Shown in pieces: positions 15,815 through 25,554 of a stretch of 64,000 nucleotides of DNA. Within the stretch, counting starts at the first letter, position 1, and each line of letters starts with the position of its first letter. This DNA comes from Actinacidiphila fildesensis (GTDB lineage Bacteria; Actinomycetota; Actinomycetes; Streptomycetales; Streptomycetaceae). The position numbers and the translations under genes were made by a program. The stretch lies in assembly GCF_042652185.1 (NCBI RefSeq), contig NZ_JBHSIX010000022.1; one strand, 5' to 3'. The notes under the pieces were generated by a model. The model had not been told where the DNA came from. It did not search any database and was given only the letters and a program-made list of their open reading frames with translations.

Positions 15815-18637
15815 ATGAACACGGCCACGTCAGGTCCGGTCGGCCGCGACACGGAGATCGCCGAGGTCGAGGCGATGCTGGCCGGAGCGGCCGAAGAGGC
15901 CGGCCGCGTAGTGGTGGTCAGCGCCGGTGCCGGGACGGGGAAGACGGCTCTGCTCGACGACGCGGTCCGCCGCGCCCGGCGGAGCGGCTTCACCGTGCTG
16001 ACCGCCCGGGGCAGCTCGGCCGAACGCGACCTGTCCTTCGGACTGGTGAGCAGACTGTTCGAGCCCGTGCTGCCGGACCTCGTGGAAGCCGGCCTGGTCA
16101 CCTGTGCCGGCTCCGTGTCCCGGGCCCGGGAGCTGCCGGTCACCAGGCCCGCGGGCGAGGCGTCGCTGACCGAGCTCTACGCCCTGCACCGTGGGCTCGC
16201 GCATCTGGCGTCCCGGGCTCCGGTACTCGTGGCGGTGGACGACCTGCAGTGGCTGGACCGGCAGTCGCTGCGCTGGCTGAGCACCCTCCCGCAACGTGTC
16301 GAACATGCCCGGATCGCGGTGCTGCTGACGGTATGCCCCGGTGAGCCCTGCACGGATGCCGCGGCCCTCGACGAGCTGCTGGCCGTCAGCACGGTGGAGC
16401 TGCACCCGGCGAGTCTCGGCGCCCCGGCCGTGGCGACGCTCGTCGAACGCGCCCTGGCCGCCCCGCCGGACGCGTCGTTCGTCGCCTCGTTCCTGCGCGA
16501 GACCGGCGGCAACCCGCTGTGCGTGACCGAGCTGACCGAGGTCCTGAAGGACCGGGCGGTCACGCCCACCGCCGGCCCGGCAGCCGTGCTCGGCGATATC
16601 GCGGTACCCCGGCTCGCCTCCCGGCTGCACGCCCGGCTGCGCCGAATATCGCCGTACGCGCTCGATGTCGCCAGAGCCGTCGCCGTCCTCGGCGACGATG
16701 CGGACGTGAGCCGCGTCGCCGCCGTCTGCGGTGTCGAGCCGCCGGTGGTCATGGAGGTCACGACGGCGCTCGGGCGGGCGGGACTGCTGCGTGTGGAGGA
16801 CCGGTTCCTGTCCTTCGCGCAGCCGCTGCTGCGCGGCACGGTGATCCAGCACCTGCCGTTCGCGGAACTGCGGACCCTGCGTGGCGCGGCGGCCCGGATC
16901 CTGCGGGACACCGGCGCCCCGGAGGACCGGGTGGTCGAACAGCTCATGACGACCCCCGCACCGGCCGAACCGTGGGTGGTCGCCGTGCTGCGCGATGCCG
17001 CCGAATCCGCCCTCGGCCGGGGCGAGCCCGACATGGCCGTCGCGTATCTGACCAGGGCGCTGGGCGAGCCGGTCCCGGACGAGGACCGCGTACCGCTCCT
17101 GAGGGCGCTGGGCCGGGCCGAGGGGTATCTGGACTTCGGCGCGGCGATCCGCCATCTGACCGCGGTCTCCTCCCCTCCGGCCGAGCCGGAGGGCCGGCCG
17201 GGTGTGGTGCGGGAGCTGGCGGAGCTGCTCGCCATGACAGGACGCCACGAGGCCGCCGTCGAACTCGTCCGCACGCAGGCGGGTTCCGGCTCCACCGACA
17301 TGGCGCTCTGCTCGGTGGAGCTGCGGTTCGACTGCGAGGCGACCGCCGAGTCGGCGGCCAGGCAACTGCACCGTCTGCCCAGGCCGGCCCCCCAGAGCGG
17401 CGCGGCCGACGGGCGCTATCTGAGCCTGCTCGCCCTGCGGACCGGGTGGGCGGGCAGGTCCCGCTCCCGCGCCGTGGCCCTCGCCCAGCAGGCGTTGATG
17501 GTCCTGCCCCTCACCCCCGACGCGATGCGGCCCATCCTGCGCAGCGTCCTGGTGCTGGCCCAGGCCGGCCGGGCCGAGGAGGCCCACGAATTCTGCGACG
17601 CGATGGTCGGTCACGCCGAACGCTGGCAGCACCGGCCCGCCCTCGCCGCGGCCCGGTCGCTGCGCGGTGTCGTCGCCCACCGGCTCGGCCGGCTGCCCGC
17701 CGCGGCCGAGGATGCCCGGATCGCGTTCGAGATGCTCATCGGCTGCGGGGCACCACGGCGAACGGGCGCGGCGGTGGAACTCCTGGCCCGGCGGGTGGAG
17801 ATCCTGGTCGACCTGGGCGCGTACGACGAGGCGGAGAGCCTGGTCGAACTGTCGGACCTGTGCGGCGATCTGCCGAAGACCTGGGGCGGCACCGCCCTGT
17901 TGCTCGCCCGGGGCCGGCTGCGGGCCGTCGCGGGACACCCGGCCGAGGGGCTCCGGGACCTGCTGGCCGCCGGCCGCCGGCTGCCGTCCTGGAACGTGCT
18001 GAACCCCGCCGTCGCAGCGTGGCAGACCGAGAGCGCGGCGGCCCTGCTGATGCTCGGTGAGACCGCCGGGGCGCGCCGCAAGGCCACGGAGGCGGTCGAA
18101 CTGGCCCGCCGATGGGGTGCGCCCGGTCCGCTGGGGGTCGCGCTCCGGACGCTGGGGGCCGCTGTCGGCGGGCCGCAGGGGCTGGCCGCGCTGGAGGAGT
18201 CGGTCTCCGTTCTGCAGCGCTCCGCCGACCGGTTCGAGCTCGCACGGTCCCTGGCCGAGTACGGCACGGCCCTCAGCCGCGACAAGCGTCCGGTGCCGGC
18301 CAGACGGGCGCTGCGTGCCGCGCTCGACCTGGCGGAGGAGTGCGGCTGCGAGGACCTGGCGACCCGCTCCCGTATCGAGTTGTCCGCGTCGGGCGGCCGC
18401 CCGCCGAAGTCCTCGCACACGGACGGAGTCGCCGCGCTGACGGCCGCCGAACTGCGTACCGCCATGCTCGCCGCCGAGGGCAAGTCCAACCGGGAGCTCG
18501 CCGAGGTCCTGTCGGTGGGGCAGCGCACCGTCGAGATCCATCTCACCAACGCCTACCGGAAACTCGGCATCGGCGGACGCGACCGGCTTCCCGCGGTCCT
18601 GCAGGGCATGCCCACGGCACTCGCCGACTCCCGGTGA
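15815..18637 (+). CDS. LAL-family LuxR transcriptional regulator
   Basis: 940 residues, typical of large ATP-binding LuxR regulators. The N-terminal AAA domain has Walker A AGAGTGKTA at 37-45 and Walker B VLVAVDDLQWLD near 139-150. A long TPR-like helical middle follows. The C-terminal LuxR helix-turn-helix lies near 873-930 (LTAAELRTAMLAAEGKSNRE ... TVEIHLTNAYRKLG). Such proteins usually activate the secondary-metabolite or exporter genes beside them, so the NHLM peptide locus starting 440 bases downstream is the likely target. The ATG follows AGGA with rather long spacing. Confidence 0.9.
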   Translation: MNTATSGPVGRDTEIAEVEAMLAGAAEEAGRVVVVSAGAGTGKTALLDDAVRRARRSGFTVLTARGSSAERDLSFGLVSRLFEPVLPDLVEAGLVTCAGSVSRARELPVTRPAGEASLTELYALHRGLAHLASRAPVLVAVDDLQWLDRQSLRWLSTLPQRVEHARIAVLLTVCPGEPCTDAAALDELLAVSTVELHPASLGAPAVATLVERALAAPPDASFVASFLRETGGNPLCVTELTEVLKDRAVTPTAGPAAVLGDIAVPRLASRLHARLRRISPYALDVARAVAVLGDDADVSRVAAVCGVEPPVVMEVTTALGRAGLLRVEDRFLSFAQPLLRGTVIQHLPFAELRTLRGAAARILRDTGAPEDRVVEQLMTTPAPAEPWVVAVLRDAAESALGRGEPDMAVAYLTRALGEPVPDEDRVPLLRALGRAEGYLDFGAAIRHLTAVSSPPAEPEGRPGVVRELAELLAMTGRHEAAVELVRTQAGSGSTDMALCSVELRFDCEATAESAARQLHRLPRPAPQSGAADGRYLSLLALRTGWAGRSRSRAVALAQQALMVLPLTPDAMRPILRSVLVLAQAGRAEEAHEFCDAMVGHAERWQHRPALAAARSLRGVVAHRLGRLPAAAEDARIAFEMLIGCGAPRRTGAAVELLARRVEILVDLGAYDEAESLVELSDLCGDLPKTWGGTALLLARGRLRAVAGHPAEGLRDLLAAGRRLPSWNVLNPAVAAWQTESAAALLMLGETAGARRKATEAVELARRWGAPGPLGVALRTLGAAVGGPQGLAALEESVSVLQRSADRFELARSLAEYGTALSRDKRPVPARRALRAALDLAEECGCEDLATRSRIELSASGGRPPKSSHTDGVAALTAAELRTAMLAAEGKSNRELAEVLSVGQRTVEIHLTNAYRKLGIGGRDRLPAVLQGMPTALADSR

Positions 18638-19081
18638 ACCGGCGGCGACCATCCGTGACACCCCGCCGCCCCCGGTGATCCTGCACAGCGCGCACGCGGA
18701 AAACGCACAGCGGCCCGGCGGGATCACGCCGCTCCGGACGGGCGCCGAACCCTAAACGCGGATATGTCCGTTCAGGATCGACGGCAGGACCGGCCCGTGC
18801 GAATGGCCCGTTTCCGGCATGTGAAGAAGTCGTCGGCATTCGGTGGGCAATGCCGTCGGTGCACGTCTCGCGGTACCGAAACGCCGACCGAAACACTGTG
18901 ACGGGCAAGGTGGCCCGGCGGCGCGTTGACGTGGTTGTGTCTTGCGACATACGGGAGTTGCGAAACGGATTTCCGAATTATTCGGGCATCGGACGACCGT
19001 TGAACCGGCCGGACCGGCTTTCCGCCGAACCGGCCGACACTATTCATGAACCCCCCACCGCTATGAAGGGAACCGCAAGTC
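18638..19081 (+). promoter_or_regulatory. Control region of the double-glycine peptide gene
   Basis: 444 bases without a gene. The direct repeat ACCGAAAC occurs at 18875-18882 and 18887-18894, 12 bases apart. Thirty-two bases further on is TTGACG (18926-18931), a good -35 element, with a weak -10-like TACGGG at 18950-18955. The layout fits an activator-dependent promoter, possibly served by the LAL regulator just upstream, with a 5' leader of about 120 bases. GAAGGGA at 19066-19072 is the ribosome-binding site. Confidence 0.4.
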
Positions 19082-19300
19082 ATGCGCAACGACTTCACCC
19101 CCCAGGTCGAGACCCGCGAAATTGCCGACAGCGACCTGGACAACGTCTCCGGCGGTGTCGGCGTCGGTGTCGGCGTCGACGGTCTGTCGGCCAGCTCCAT
19201 CGTGGGCACCGTCGAGTCGGTCCTGCCGGTCTCGCTGCCGCTCTCGACGGTCACCGGTCTTCTCCCGGCGCAGGTCAACGGTCTGGCCGCCGGTCTCTGA
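19082..19300 (+). CDS. Double-glycine leader precursor peptide (bacteriocin/RiPP-like)
   Basis: 72 residues. The leader (1-25) is acidic and ends EIADSDLDNVSGG, the classic double-glycine cleavage site of C39 peptidase-ABC exporters. The predicted mature part (26-72, 47 residues) has no Cys, aromatic residue, Lys or Arg. It is rich in Gly, Val, Leu and Ser/Thr, starting with GV repeats and ending in GLAAGL. It would be a hydrophobic, nearly uncharged peptide. The export triad follows directly. No lanthionine synthetase, radical SAM or YcaO enzyme is adjacent, so it may be exported unmodified or modified in trans. Confidence 0.82.
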   Translation: MRNDFTPQVETREIADSDLDNVSGGVGVGVGVDGLSASSIVGTVESVLPVSLPLSTVTGLLPAQVNGLAAGL

Positions 19301-19378
19301 CCGTCAGGTTCGCCACGAGACGTCATAGCGTCAGCAAGACCCGGCCCAGCGGTGCTTCTGACGCATCGTAAGGCTGGA

Positions 19379-19413
19379 CATAGGCCCCGGAACCCCTCGT
19401 TCCGGGGCCTATG
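19379..19413 (+). terminator. Hairpin between precursor and export genes
   Basis: Two perfectly complementary 15-base arms (19379-19393 and 19399-19413; left arm CATAGGCCCCGGAAC) enclose a five-base loop. It lies 79 bases after the precursor stop and 37 before the exporter start, on the same transcript. It is likely a partial terminator or 3' stabiliser that keeps peptide mRNA in excess over transporter mRNA. Confidence 0.7.
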
Positions 19414-19449
19414 AATGCCGCACCCGAATGCAGTTGAAGGAATACTTCC

Positions 19450-20256
19450 GTGCAGTTCCGCCAAAAGGCGCTGTCCAAGCTGCAATCGCCAGAGGACCTC
19501 GACGTACCGGTGCTTCTCGCTCGGCCGCAGGGCTGGCTCGTGCTGACCGTCACAGCGGTCGTCATGGCCGTCGGCTGCTTCTGGGCGGTGACGGGCACGG
19601 TGTCGTCCAAGCTGAACGCACCCGGAATCCTGACGCATGCGGAAGGCAGTTACCTTCTGCAGAGTCCGGTCGCCGGCCAGATCACCGCCACCCTCGCCAA
19701 AGAGGGCGACACGCTGCCGGCGGGCGCTCCGTTGCTGACCGTACGCACGGACCGGAAGGCCGAGACCGTTCGCACGGTGGCGGCGGGCCGGGTGACCGCG
19801 ATCATGGCCAGGACCGGCGCCGTCGTCGCCACCGGCGCGGACCTGGCGACGGTGGAGCACATGGACAGGCCCGACGACCCACTGGTGGCGGTGTTGTACG
19901 CGCCGGGCGGCAGCGCGCCGACGATCCCGGTGGGCGCTTCGGTGGAGCTGACCGTCCAGTCGGTGCCGGCGCAGCGGTTCGGTGTACTGCGGGGCCGCGT
20001 TCTGGCGATCGGCCGGATTCCCGAGACCCGGCAGCAGATCAGCAACTTCCTCGGGGACCGCCAGCTGGGCGAGCAGTTCTCGGCGCAGGGCCCGCCGGTG
20101 GCGGTCATGGTCCAGCTGGAACGGTCGGCCGGCACCACATCCGGCTTCACCTGGTCGTCGGCGCACGGACCGCCGTACCCGATCGATTCCACGACATTGG
20201 TCAGCGGCGCCATCCACCTGACCGCGCAGCATCCGATCGATTGGGTCCTTCCGTGA
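19450..20256 (+). CDS. HlyD-like NHLM secretion protein
   Basis: 268 residues. One membrane helix near 30-50 is followed by a lipoyl/barrel-sandwich-like domain (YLLQSPVAGQITATLAKEGD ... GRVTAIMARTGAVV). This is the membrane-fusion component of NHLM (nitrile-hydratase-leader microcin) exporters. The GTG start follows GAAGGAA. Its stop overlaps the next start (GTGA). With the two ABC proteins it should form the export complex for the upstream double-glycine peptide. Confidence 0.82.
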   Translation: MQFRQKALSKLQSPEDLDVPVLLARPQGWLVLTVTAVVMAVGCFWAVTGTVSSKLNAPGILTHAEGSYLLQSPVAGQITATLAKEGDTLPAGAPLLTVRTDRKAETVRTVAAGRVTAIMARTGAVVATGADLATVEHMDRPDDPLVAVLYAPGGSAPTIPVGASVELTVQSVPAQRFGVLRGRVLAIGRIPETRQQISNFLGDRQLGEQFSAQGPPVAVMVQLERSAGTTSGFTWSSAHGPPYPIDSTTLVSGAIHLTAQHPIDWVLP

Positions 20257-22538
20257 GCGCGCAGCACCGCCCGACCCCGGCAGGCCGCGGTCGGCACCGC
20301 CCCGAGCCGATGCGTGCGCCGGGACCGACGCCGGCGCCCAATCCGCGGAAGCAGCAGAAGTCGAGGAGGCCGAGGAGGCCGAAGAGCCGGAAACCCGTCC
20401 GCAGTCCCACCGTTCTGCAGATGGAAGCCGTGGAGTGCGGTGCCGCCTCGCTCGCCATGGTGCTCGGCCACCACGGCCGGCACGTCCCTCTCGAAGAACT
20501 CCGCATCGCCTGCGGTGTGTCCCGTGACGGCTCCCGGGCCAGCAACGTGCTGAAGGCGGCCCGCAGGTACGGTCTGGACGCCAAGGGCATGCAGATGGAG
20601 CCCGCCGCCCTCGCGGAGGTGCGGGCGCCGGCCGTCCTGTTCTGGGAGTTCAACCACTTCGTCGTCTTCGACGGGATGGGACGGCGGTTCGGCCGCCGGG
20701 GGATCCACCTCAACGATCCGGCCCGGGGCCGCCGTTTCGTGTCGTGGGAGGAGTTCGACTCCAGCTTCACCGGCGTCGTGCTGACCTTCGAGCCCGGCGG
20801 CAGGTTCCGCCGCGGCGGCCGCAAGCCCGGGGTGATGAGCGCCCTGCCGGCCCGGTTGCGCGGCACCACGGGCACGATGGCGGCAGCGCTGATCGCCAGC
20901 TTCCTGCTCGTCGTCGTCGGAGCGTCGGCGCCGGCCCTCAGCCGTACGTACATCGACCTGTTCCTGTTCGGCAATCAGACGTCGCTGCTGCCGGTGCTCT
21001 TCGGGTCGATGGCTGCCATGGTCGTGCTGACCGTCGTGCTGACCGCCGTTCAGCAGGCGAACCTGCTGCGCGGCCGCATCATCTCGTCCACCTTCGGCAG
21101 CGCCCGGTTCATGCGGCATCTGCTCAGGCTGCCGGTCACGTTCTTCGCCCAGCGCAACCCGGCCGACCTCGTCCAGCGCCTGCAGTCCAACGACACGGTG
21201 GCCGAGACCCTGGCCAGGGACCTCGCCGCCGCCGGGGTGGATGCCGTGGTCGTGGTGCTCTACGCGGTCCTGCTGTGGACCTACGATCCGCAACTGACGG
21301 TCGTCGGCGTGCTGATCGCGCTGCTCAACGTCGCGGCGATGCGCGTGGTGGTACGGATCCGCGCCACCGGTACGCAGAAGCTGCGTGCCGACAGCGCCCG
21401 GCTGACCAACACCTCGTACGGCGGGCTCCAGCTCATCGAGACGATGAAGGCGACCGGCGCCGAGAACGGCTACTTCCGCCGCTGGGCCGGCCAGCACGCC
21501 ACGACCCTGGACGGGCAGCAGCGGCTCGGCGTGCCCAGCGCGGTACTCGCCGTCGTCGCGCCCACCCTCGCGGCGCTCAACAGCGCACTGATCCTGTGGA
21601 TCGGCGGGCTGCGGGCGGTGGAGGGCCACATCTCCATCGGTCTGCTCGTCGCCTTCCAGGCGCTGGTGACCAGCTTCACCGCACCGGTCACCCGGCTCAA
21701 CGGGGTGGCCGGCCGGATCCAGGACTTCGCGGCCGACGTGGCCCGGCTCAAGGACGTCGAGAGCTTCCCGGTGGACGGCCTGTACTCCCGCAGCGAGCCG
21801 GCCGCGAGCACCCGCAGGCTCAAGGGGCACGTGACACTGGAGAACGTCACCTTCGGCTACAGCCCGCTCGACAAACCGCTGCTCACCGACTTCTCGCTGT
21901 CGGTCGGCCCCGGCCGGCAGGTCGCGCTGGTCGGCGGCTCCGGCAGCGGCAAGTCCACGGTGTCCCGGCTGATCTCGGGTCTCTACAACCCGTGGGAGGG
22001 CGCGATCCGCATCGACGGGCAGCGGCTCGACGAGATCTCCCGCAGCGCGCTGTCCGCCTCGGTCTCCTTCGTCGATCAGGACGTCTTCCTCTTCGAGGGC
22101 ACCGTCCGGGACAACGTCGCGCTGTGGGATCCGTCGATACCGGACGACGACGTCATCGCCGCGCTCAAGGACGCCGCCATCCACGACACGGTCGCCCGGC
22201 GTCCCGGCGGCATCCACAGCCGGGTCGAGCAGGACGGCCGCAACTTCTCCGGAGGCCAGCGGCAGCGGCTGGAGATCGCCCGGGCCCTGGTCCGCCGCCC
22301 CAGCGTCCTGGTCCTCGACGAGGTGACCAGCGCCCTGGACGCCGAGACCGAGCAGGTGATCATCGACAATCTGCGGCGGCGGGGCTGTGCCTGCGTGGTG
22401 ATCGCGCACCGGCTGAGCACGGTGCGCGACAGCGACGAGATCGTCGTGCTCGACCACGGCACGGTCGTGGAGCGCGGTCGGCACGAGGACCTGATCGCGG
22501 CCGGGGGGCCGTACGCCGAGCTCGTCAGGGAGCACTGA
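20253..22538 (+). CDS. NHLM-type C39 peptidase / ABC exporter
   Basis: 761 residues. After a basic Pro-rich N-terminus comes a C39 peptidase domain. Catalytic Cys62 lies in ECGAASLAMVLG, His135 in FNHFVVFDG and Asp155 in HLNDPARGR. A six-helix ABC membrane domain and the nucleotide-binding domain follow (GGSGSGKST, FSGGQRQRLE, VLVLDEVTSALD). It should cut the precursor after Gly-Gly and pump the mature peptide out. The GTG start overlaps the upstream stop. The longer open frame reaching back to 19428 is not protein-like. Confidence 0.92.
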   Translation: MSAQHRPTPAGRGRHRPEPMRAPGPTPAPNPRKQQKSRRPRRPKSRKPVRSPTVLQMEAVECGAASLAMVLGHHGRHVPLEELRIACGVSRDGSRASNVLKAARRYGLDAKGMQMEPAALAEVRAPAVLFWEFNHFVVFDGMGRRFGRRGIHLNDPARGRRFVSWEEFDSSFTGVVLTFEPGGRFRRGGRKPGVMSALPARLRGTTGTMAAALIASFLLVVVGASAPALSRTYIDLFLFGNQTSLLPVLFGSMAAMVVLTVVLTAVQQANLLRGRIISSTFGSARFMRHLLRLPVTFFAQRNPADLVQRLQSNDTVAETLARDLAAAGVDAVVVVLYAVLLWTYDPQLTVVGVLIALLNVAAMRVVVRIRATGTQKLRADSARLTNTSYGGLQLIETMKATGAENGYFRRWAGQHATTLDGQQRLGVPSAVLAVVAPTLAALNSALILWIGGLRAVEGHISIGLLVAFQALVTSFTAPVTRLNGVAGRIQDFAADVARLKDVESFPVDGLYSRSEPAASTRRLKGHVTLENVTFGYSPLDKPLLTDFSLSVGPGRQVALVGGSGSGKSTVSRLISGLYNPWEGAIRIDGQRLDEISRSALSASVSFVDQDVFLFEGTVRDNVALWDPSIPDDDVIAALKDAAIHDTVARRPGGIHSRVEQDGRNFSGGQRQRLEIARALVRRPSVLVLDEVTSALDAETEQVIIDNLRRRGCACVVIAHRLSTVRDSDEIVVLDHGTVVERGRHEDLIAAGGPYAELVREH

Positions 22539-22539
22539 G

Positions 22540-25455
22540 ATGACATCCGTCCAGAACCCCGTGATCGCCGACGCCGTGCCGGGCGCCGTGCCCGGCGATG
22601 TGGTGGTCGGTGCCCTCGGCGGTCTGGGACAGCCCGTCGACTGCGCCGGCGCCCGCAGCATGAGCCTCGAGGGGCCCCATGTGCTGTGGCTCGTCGTGGG
22701 CGGGGCGATGGACCTGTTCGCGGTCGACGCCGGAAACCAGGGGCACTGGCACTTCCTCGGCCGGCTCGAAACGGGAACCCTGGTGCTCGGACCGGCGGAA
22801 GGCCCGCGCCACACCCTCGTCGGACGGCCCCTGCAAGGGTGCGAACTGCGCCGGATCCAGCTGCGGGAACTGTTCGGGCCCGGGTACGGCGGAGGCGGGT
22901 ACGCCGGATACCCGGACCAGCAGGCGTACAGCGGCTACGAAGTGCCCCTCAGCCCGCTGGAGGACGCGTTCGCCCGCGGGGTCGGACGCAGCCTGCGCGT
23001 CCTGTTCGAGGCGCCCCACGACGGTCAGCCGGGCCATGGACCGGGAACGGCGGAGCCGGCCGCGGAGTACGAAGCGGCCGACGACAACATCCTGTGGATG
23101 CCGGTGGCCCCCGGCAGCGTGCAGTACGGCGCCGCGTTCAGCAGCGAGGCGGCCGCCGACCTGCTCATCGACGGTGCGATGTGGCAGCGGGTGGTCAATC
23201 AGCAGTCCCGGCTGCTGTTCGCGCTGGACCGCTGGATCGAACGCATCGAGCGCGCCCATGAGAACCGGACAGCGGCCGGCATCGAGGCCGGCCGGACGGT
23301 GCGCGCGCAGGCGGACCAGGCGCTGCTGGCCTCCATCGACAGGCCGGGAGGCAGGGCCCCGTCCCACCCGGCCGAGGGCACCGACGACGCCACACTCGCC
23401 GCCTGCCGCAGAGTCGCCGACGCGGCCGGGATCACCGTCTCGGCGCCCGTGGAGGGCGGCTCGGCGAACGGACGGTCGAGCCCGGTCGAGCGCATCGCGG
23501 TGAGCTCGGGCTTCCGCACCCGCACGGTCCGACTCGACGGCCGCTGGTGGCGGGAGAACTCCGGCCCCCTGCTGGGCCACCGGGCCGGTACGGGCGCCCC
23601 GGTCGCGCTGCTGTGGCGGCGCGGCAGATACGAGGCGGTGGATCCGGTCACCGGCGAGCGGACGCGCATCGGGAGTACGGGCGGGGGCGCGGCCGCGGCC
23701 GCGTTCCAGCCCCGCGCCGTCATGTTCTACCGTCCGCTGCCCGACCAGCCCATAGCCGCCTGGCGGCTGCTCCGCTTCAGTCTGCGCGGCACCCGGGCTG
23801 ACCTGCGCAACCTGATCCTGGGCGGTCTGGTCGCGGTCGGACTGGGCGCGCTGGTGCCCATCGCGACGGGACAGGTGCTCGGCGTCTACGTACCGAACGC
23901 CGAGAACAGCCTCATCGTCCAGACCTCGCTGGCGATCGTCGCCACCACCATCGTCTCGGCCGCCTTCATGCTGCTGGAGAACATCTCCATCCTGCGCATG
24001 GAAGGGCGCATCGAGTCCACACTCCAGCCGGCCGTCTGGGACCGGCTGCTGCGCCTGCCGACGAAGTTCTTCGCCGGGCGCTCCACCGGAGAGCTGGCCA
24101 GCGCCGCCATGGGCATCAGTGCCATCCGCCGCGTGCTGTCCGGCATCAGCTCGGTGGCCGTGCAGGCGGGCACCGTCGGCGCCGTGAACCTCGCTCTGCT
24201 GCTCTGGTACAGCCCCATGCTGGCCCTGCTGGCGATGGCGATGCTCACCGTGATCGGCGCGGTGTTCCTCGGCCTGGGGCTGTGGCAACTGCGGTGGCAG
24301 CGCCGGCTGATCGCGCTCGGCAACAAGCTCAACAACCAGGCGTTCCAGACGCTGCGCGGACTGCCCAAACTGCGTGTCGCCGCGGCGGAGAGCTTCGCCT
24401 ACGCGTCCTGGGCCCGCGAGTTCGCCCGCAGCCGCGAGCTGCAGCAGCGCGTGGGCCGGATCAAGAACCTGATCACGGTCGTCAACGCGGTCTATCTGCC
24501 GCTCTGCACCCTCGTCATGTTCATGCTGCTCGCAGGTCCGGCCCGCGGGACCCTGTCGGCCAGCAGCTTCCTCACCTTCAACACCGCAGTGACCATGCTG
24601 CTGACATCGGTGACCCAGCTGACCGGCGCACTCATCTCCGCCGTCTCCGTCCTGCCGCTGTTCGAGCAGATCAAACCGCTGCTCGACGAGGTGCCCGAGG
24701 TCGGCGGCGGCACCATACAGCCGGGCGTCCTGTCCGGCGAGATCGAGGTCAAGCAGCTGTCGTTCCGGTACGCCGACGACGCGCCACTGGTGCTCGACAA
24801 CGTGTCGTTCCGGATCCTGCCGGGCGAGTTCGTCGCGATCGTCGGGTCCAGCGGCTGCGGCAAGTCGACGCTGCTCCGGCTGCTCATCGGCTTCGACCGG
24901 CCGGTCTCCGGCAGCGTGCTCTACGACGGTCAGGACCTGACGGCCCTCGACCCGGCGGCCGTGCGCCGCCAGTGCGGGGTCGTCCTGCAGAACGCGCAGC
25001 CGTTCACCGGCTCGATCCTGGACTGCATCTGCGGTTCCGAGACGTTCTCCCTGGAAGAGGCCTGGGAGGCGGCCGCGATGGCGGGCCTGACCGAGGACAT
25101 CAAGGCCATGCCGATGGGCATGCACACCGTCCTCTCCGACGGCGGCGGCACCGTCTCCGGCGGCCAGCGGCAGCGCCTGATGATCGCCCAGGCCCTGATC
25201 CGCCACCCGCGCATCCTGTTCTTCGACGAAGCCACCAGCGCCCTCGACAACGAGACCCAGCGCGTCGTGACCGAGAGCACCCGCAAACTGCGCTCGACAC
25301 GCGTCGTCATCGCCCACCGGCTGTCCACCGTCATGGACGCCGACCGCGTGATCGTCATGTCGGAGGGCCGGGTCCTCCAGCAGGGTCCACCCGCGGAACT
25401 CCTCGCCGACACCGGCGGCATGTTCCATGAGCTGGTGCGCCGTCAGATGCGCTGA
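22540..25455 (+). CDS. NHLM-type ABC transporter, second subunit
   Basis: 971 residues. The N-terminal 400 or so residues form the NHLM-specific cyclic-nucleotide-binding-like cytoplasmic region. They include an unusual Gly/Tyr-rich patch (GYGGGGYAGYPDQQAYSGY) near 108-128. An ABC membrane domain and an ATPase domain follow (SSGCGKST, VSGGQRQRLM, FFDEATSALD). It lacks the C39 peptidase and probably heterodimerises with the upstream ABC protein. It starts one base after the upstream stop. The next downstream gene, a permease, appears unrelated. Confidence 0.9.
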   Translation: MTSVQNPVIADAVPGAVPGDVVVGALGGLGQPVDCAGARSMSLEGPHVLWLVVGGAMDLFAVDAGNQGHWHFLGRLETGTLVLGPAEGPRHTLVGRPLQGCELRRIQLRELFGPGYGGGGYAGYPDQQAYSGYEVPLSPLEDAFARGVGRSLRVLFEAPHDGQPGHGPGTAEPAAEYEAADDNILWMPVAPGSVQYGAAFSSEAAADLLIDGAMWQRVVNQQSRLLFALDRWIERIERAHENRTAAGIEAGRTVRAQADQALLASIDRPGGRAPSHPAEGTDDATLAACRRVADAAGITVSAPVEGGSANGRSSPVERIAVSSGFRTRTVRLDGRWWRENSGPLLGHRAGTGAPVALLWRRGRYEAVDPVTGERTRIGSTGGGAAAAAFQPRAVMFYRPLPDQPIAAWRLLRFSLRGTRADLRNLILGGLVAVGLGALVPIATGQVLGVYVPNAENSLIVQTSLAIVATTIVSAAFMLLENISILRMEGRIESTLQPAVWDRLLRLPTKFFAGRSTGELASAAMGISAIRRVLSGISSVAVQAGTVGAVNLALLLWYSPMLALLAMAMLTVIGAVFLGLGLWQLRWQRRLIALGNKLNNQAFQTLRGLPKLRVAAAESFAYASWAREFARSRELQQRVGRIKNLITVVNAVYLPLCTLVMFMLLAGPARGTLSASSFLTFNTAVTMLLTSVTQLTGALISAVSVLPLFEQIKPLLDEVPEVGGGTIQPGVLSGEIEVKQLSFRYADDAPLVLDNVSFRILPGEFVAIVGSSGCGKSTLLRLLIGFDRPVSGSVLYDGQDLTALDPAAVRRQCGVVLQNAQPFTGSILDCICGSETFSLEEAWEAAAMAGLTEDIKAMPMGMHTVLSDGGGTVSGGQRQRLMIAQALIRHPRILFFDEATSALDNETQRVVTESTRKLRSTRVVIAHRLSTVMDADRVIVMSEGRVLQQGPPAELLADTGGMFHELVRRQMR

Positions 25456-25554
25456 ACGAGCCACGCGCCCGCCGGGGAGCGCTCCTCTGCGGTCCGCGGC
25501 GCCCGGCGTGACACGCTGGGGAACCCAGCGTTCCCCGTCCCATGAGGAGGTGCG

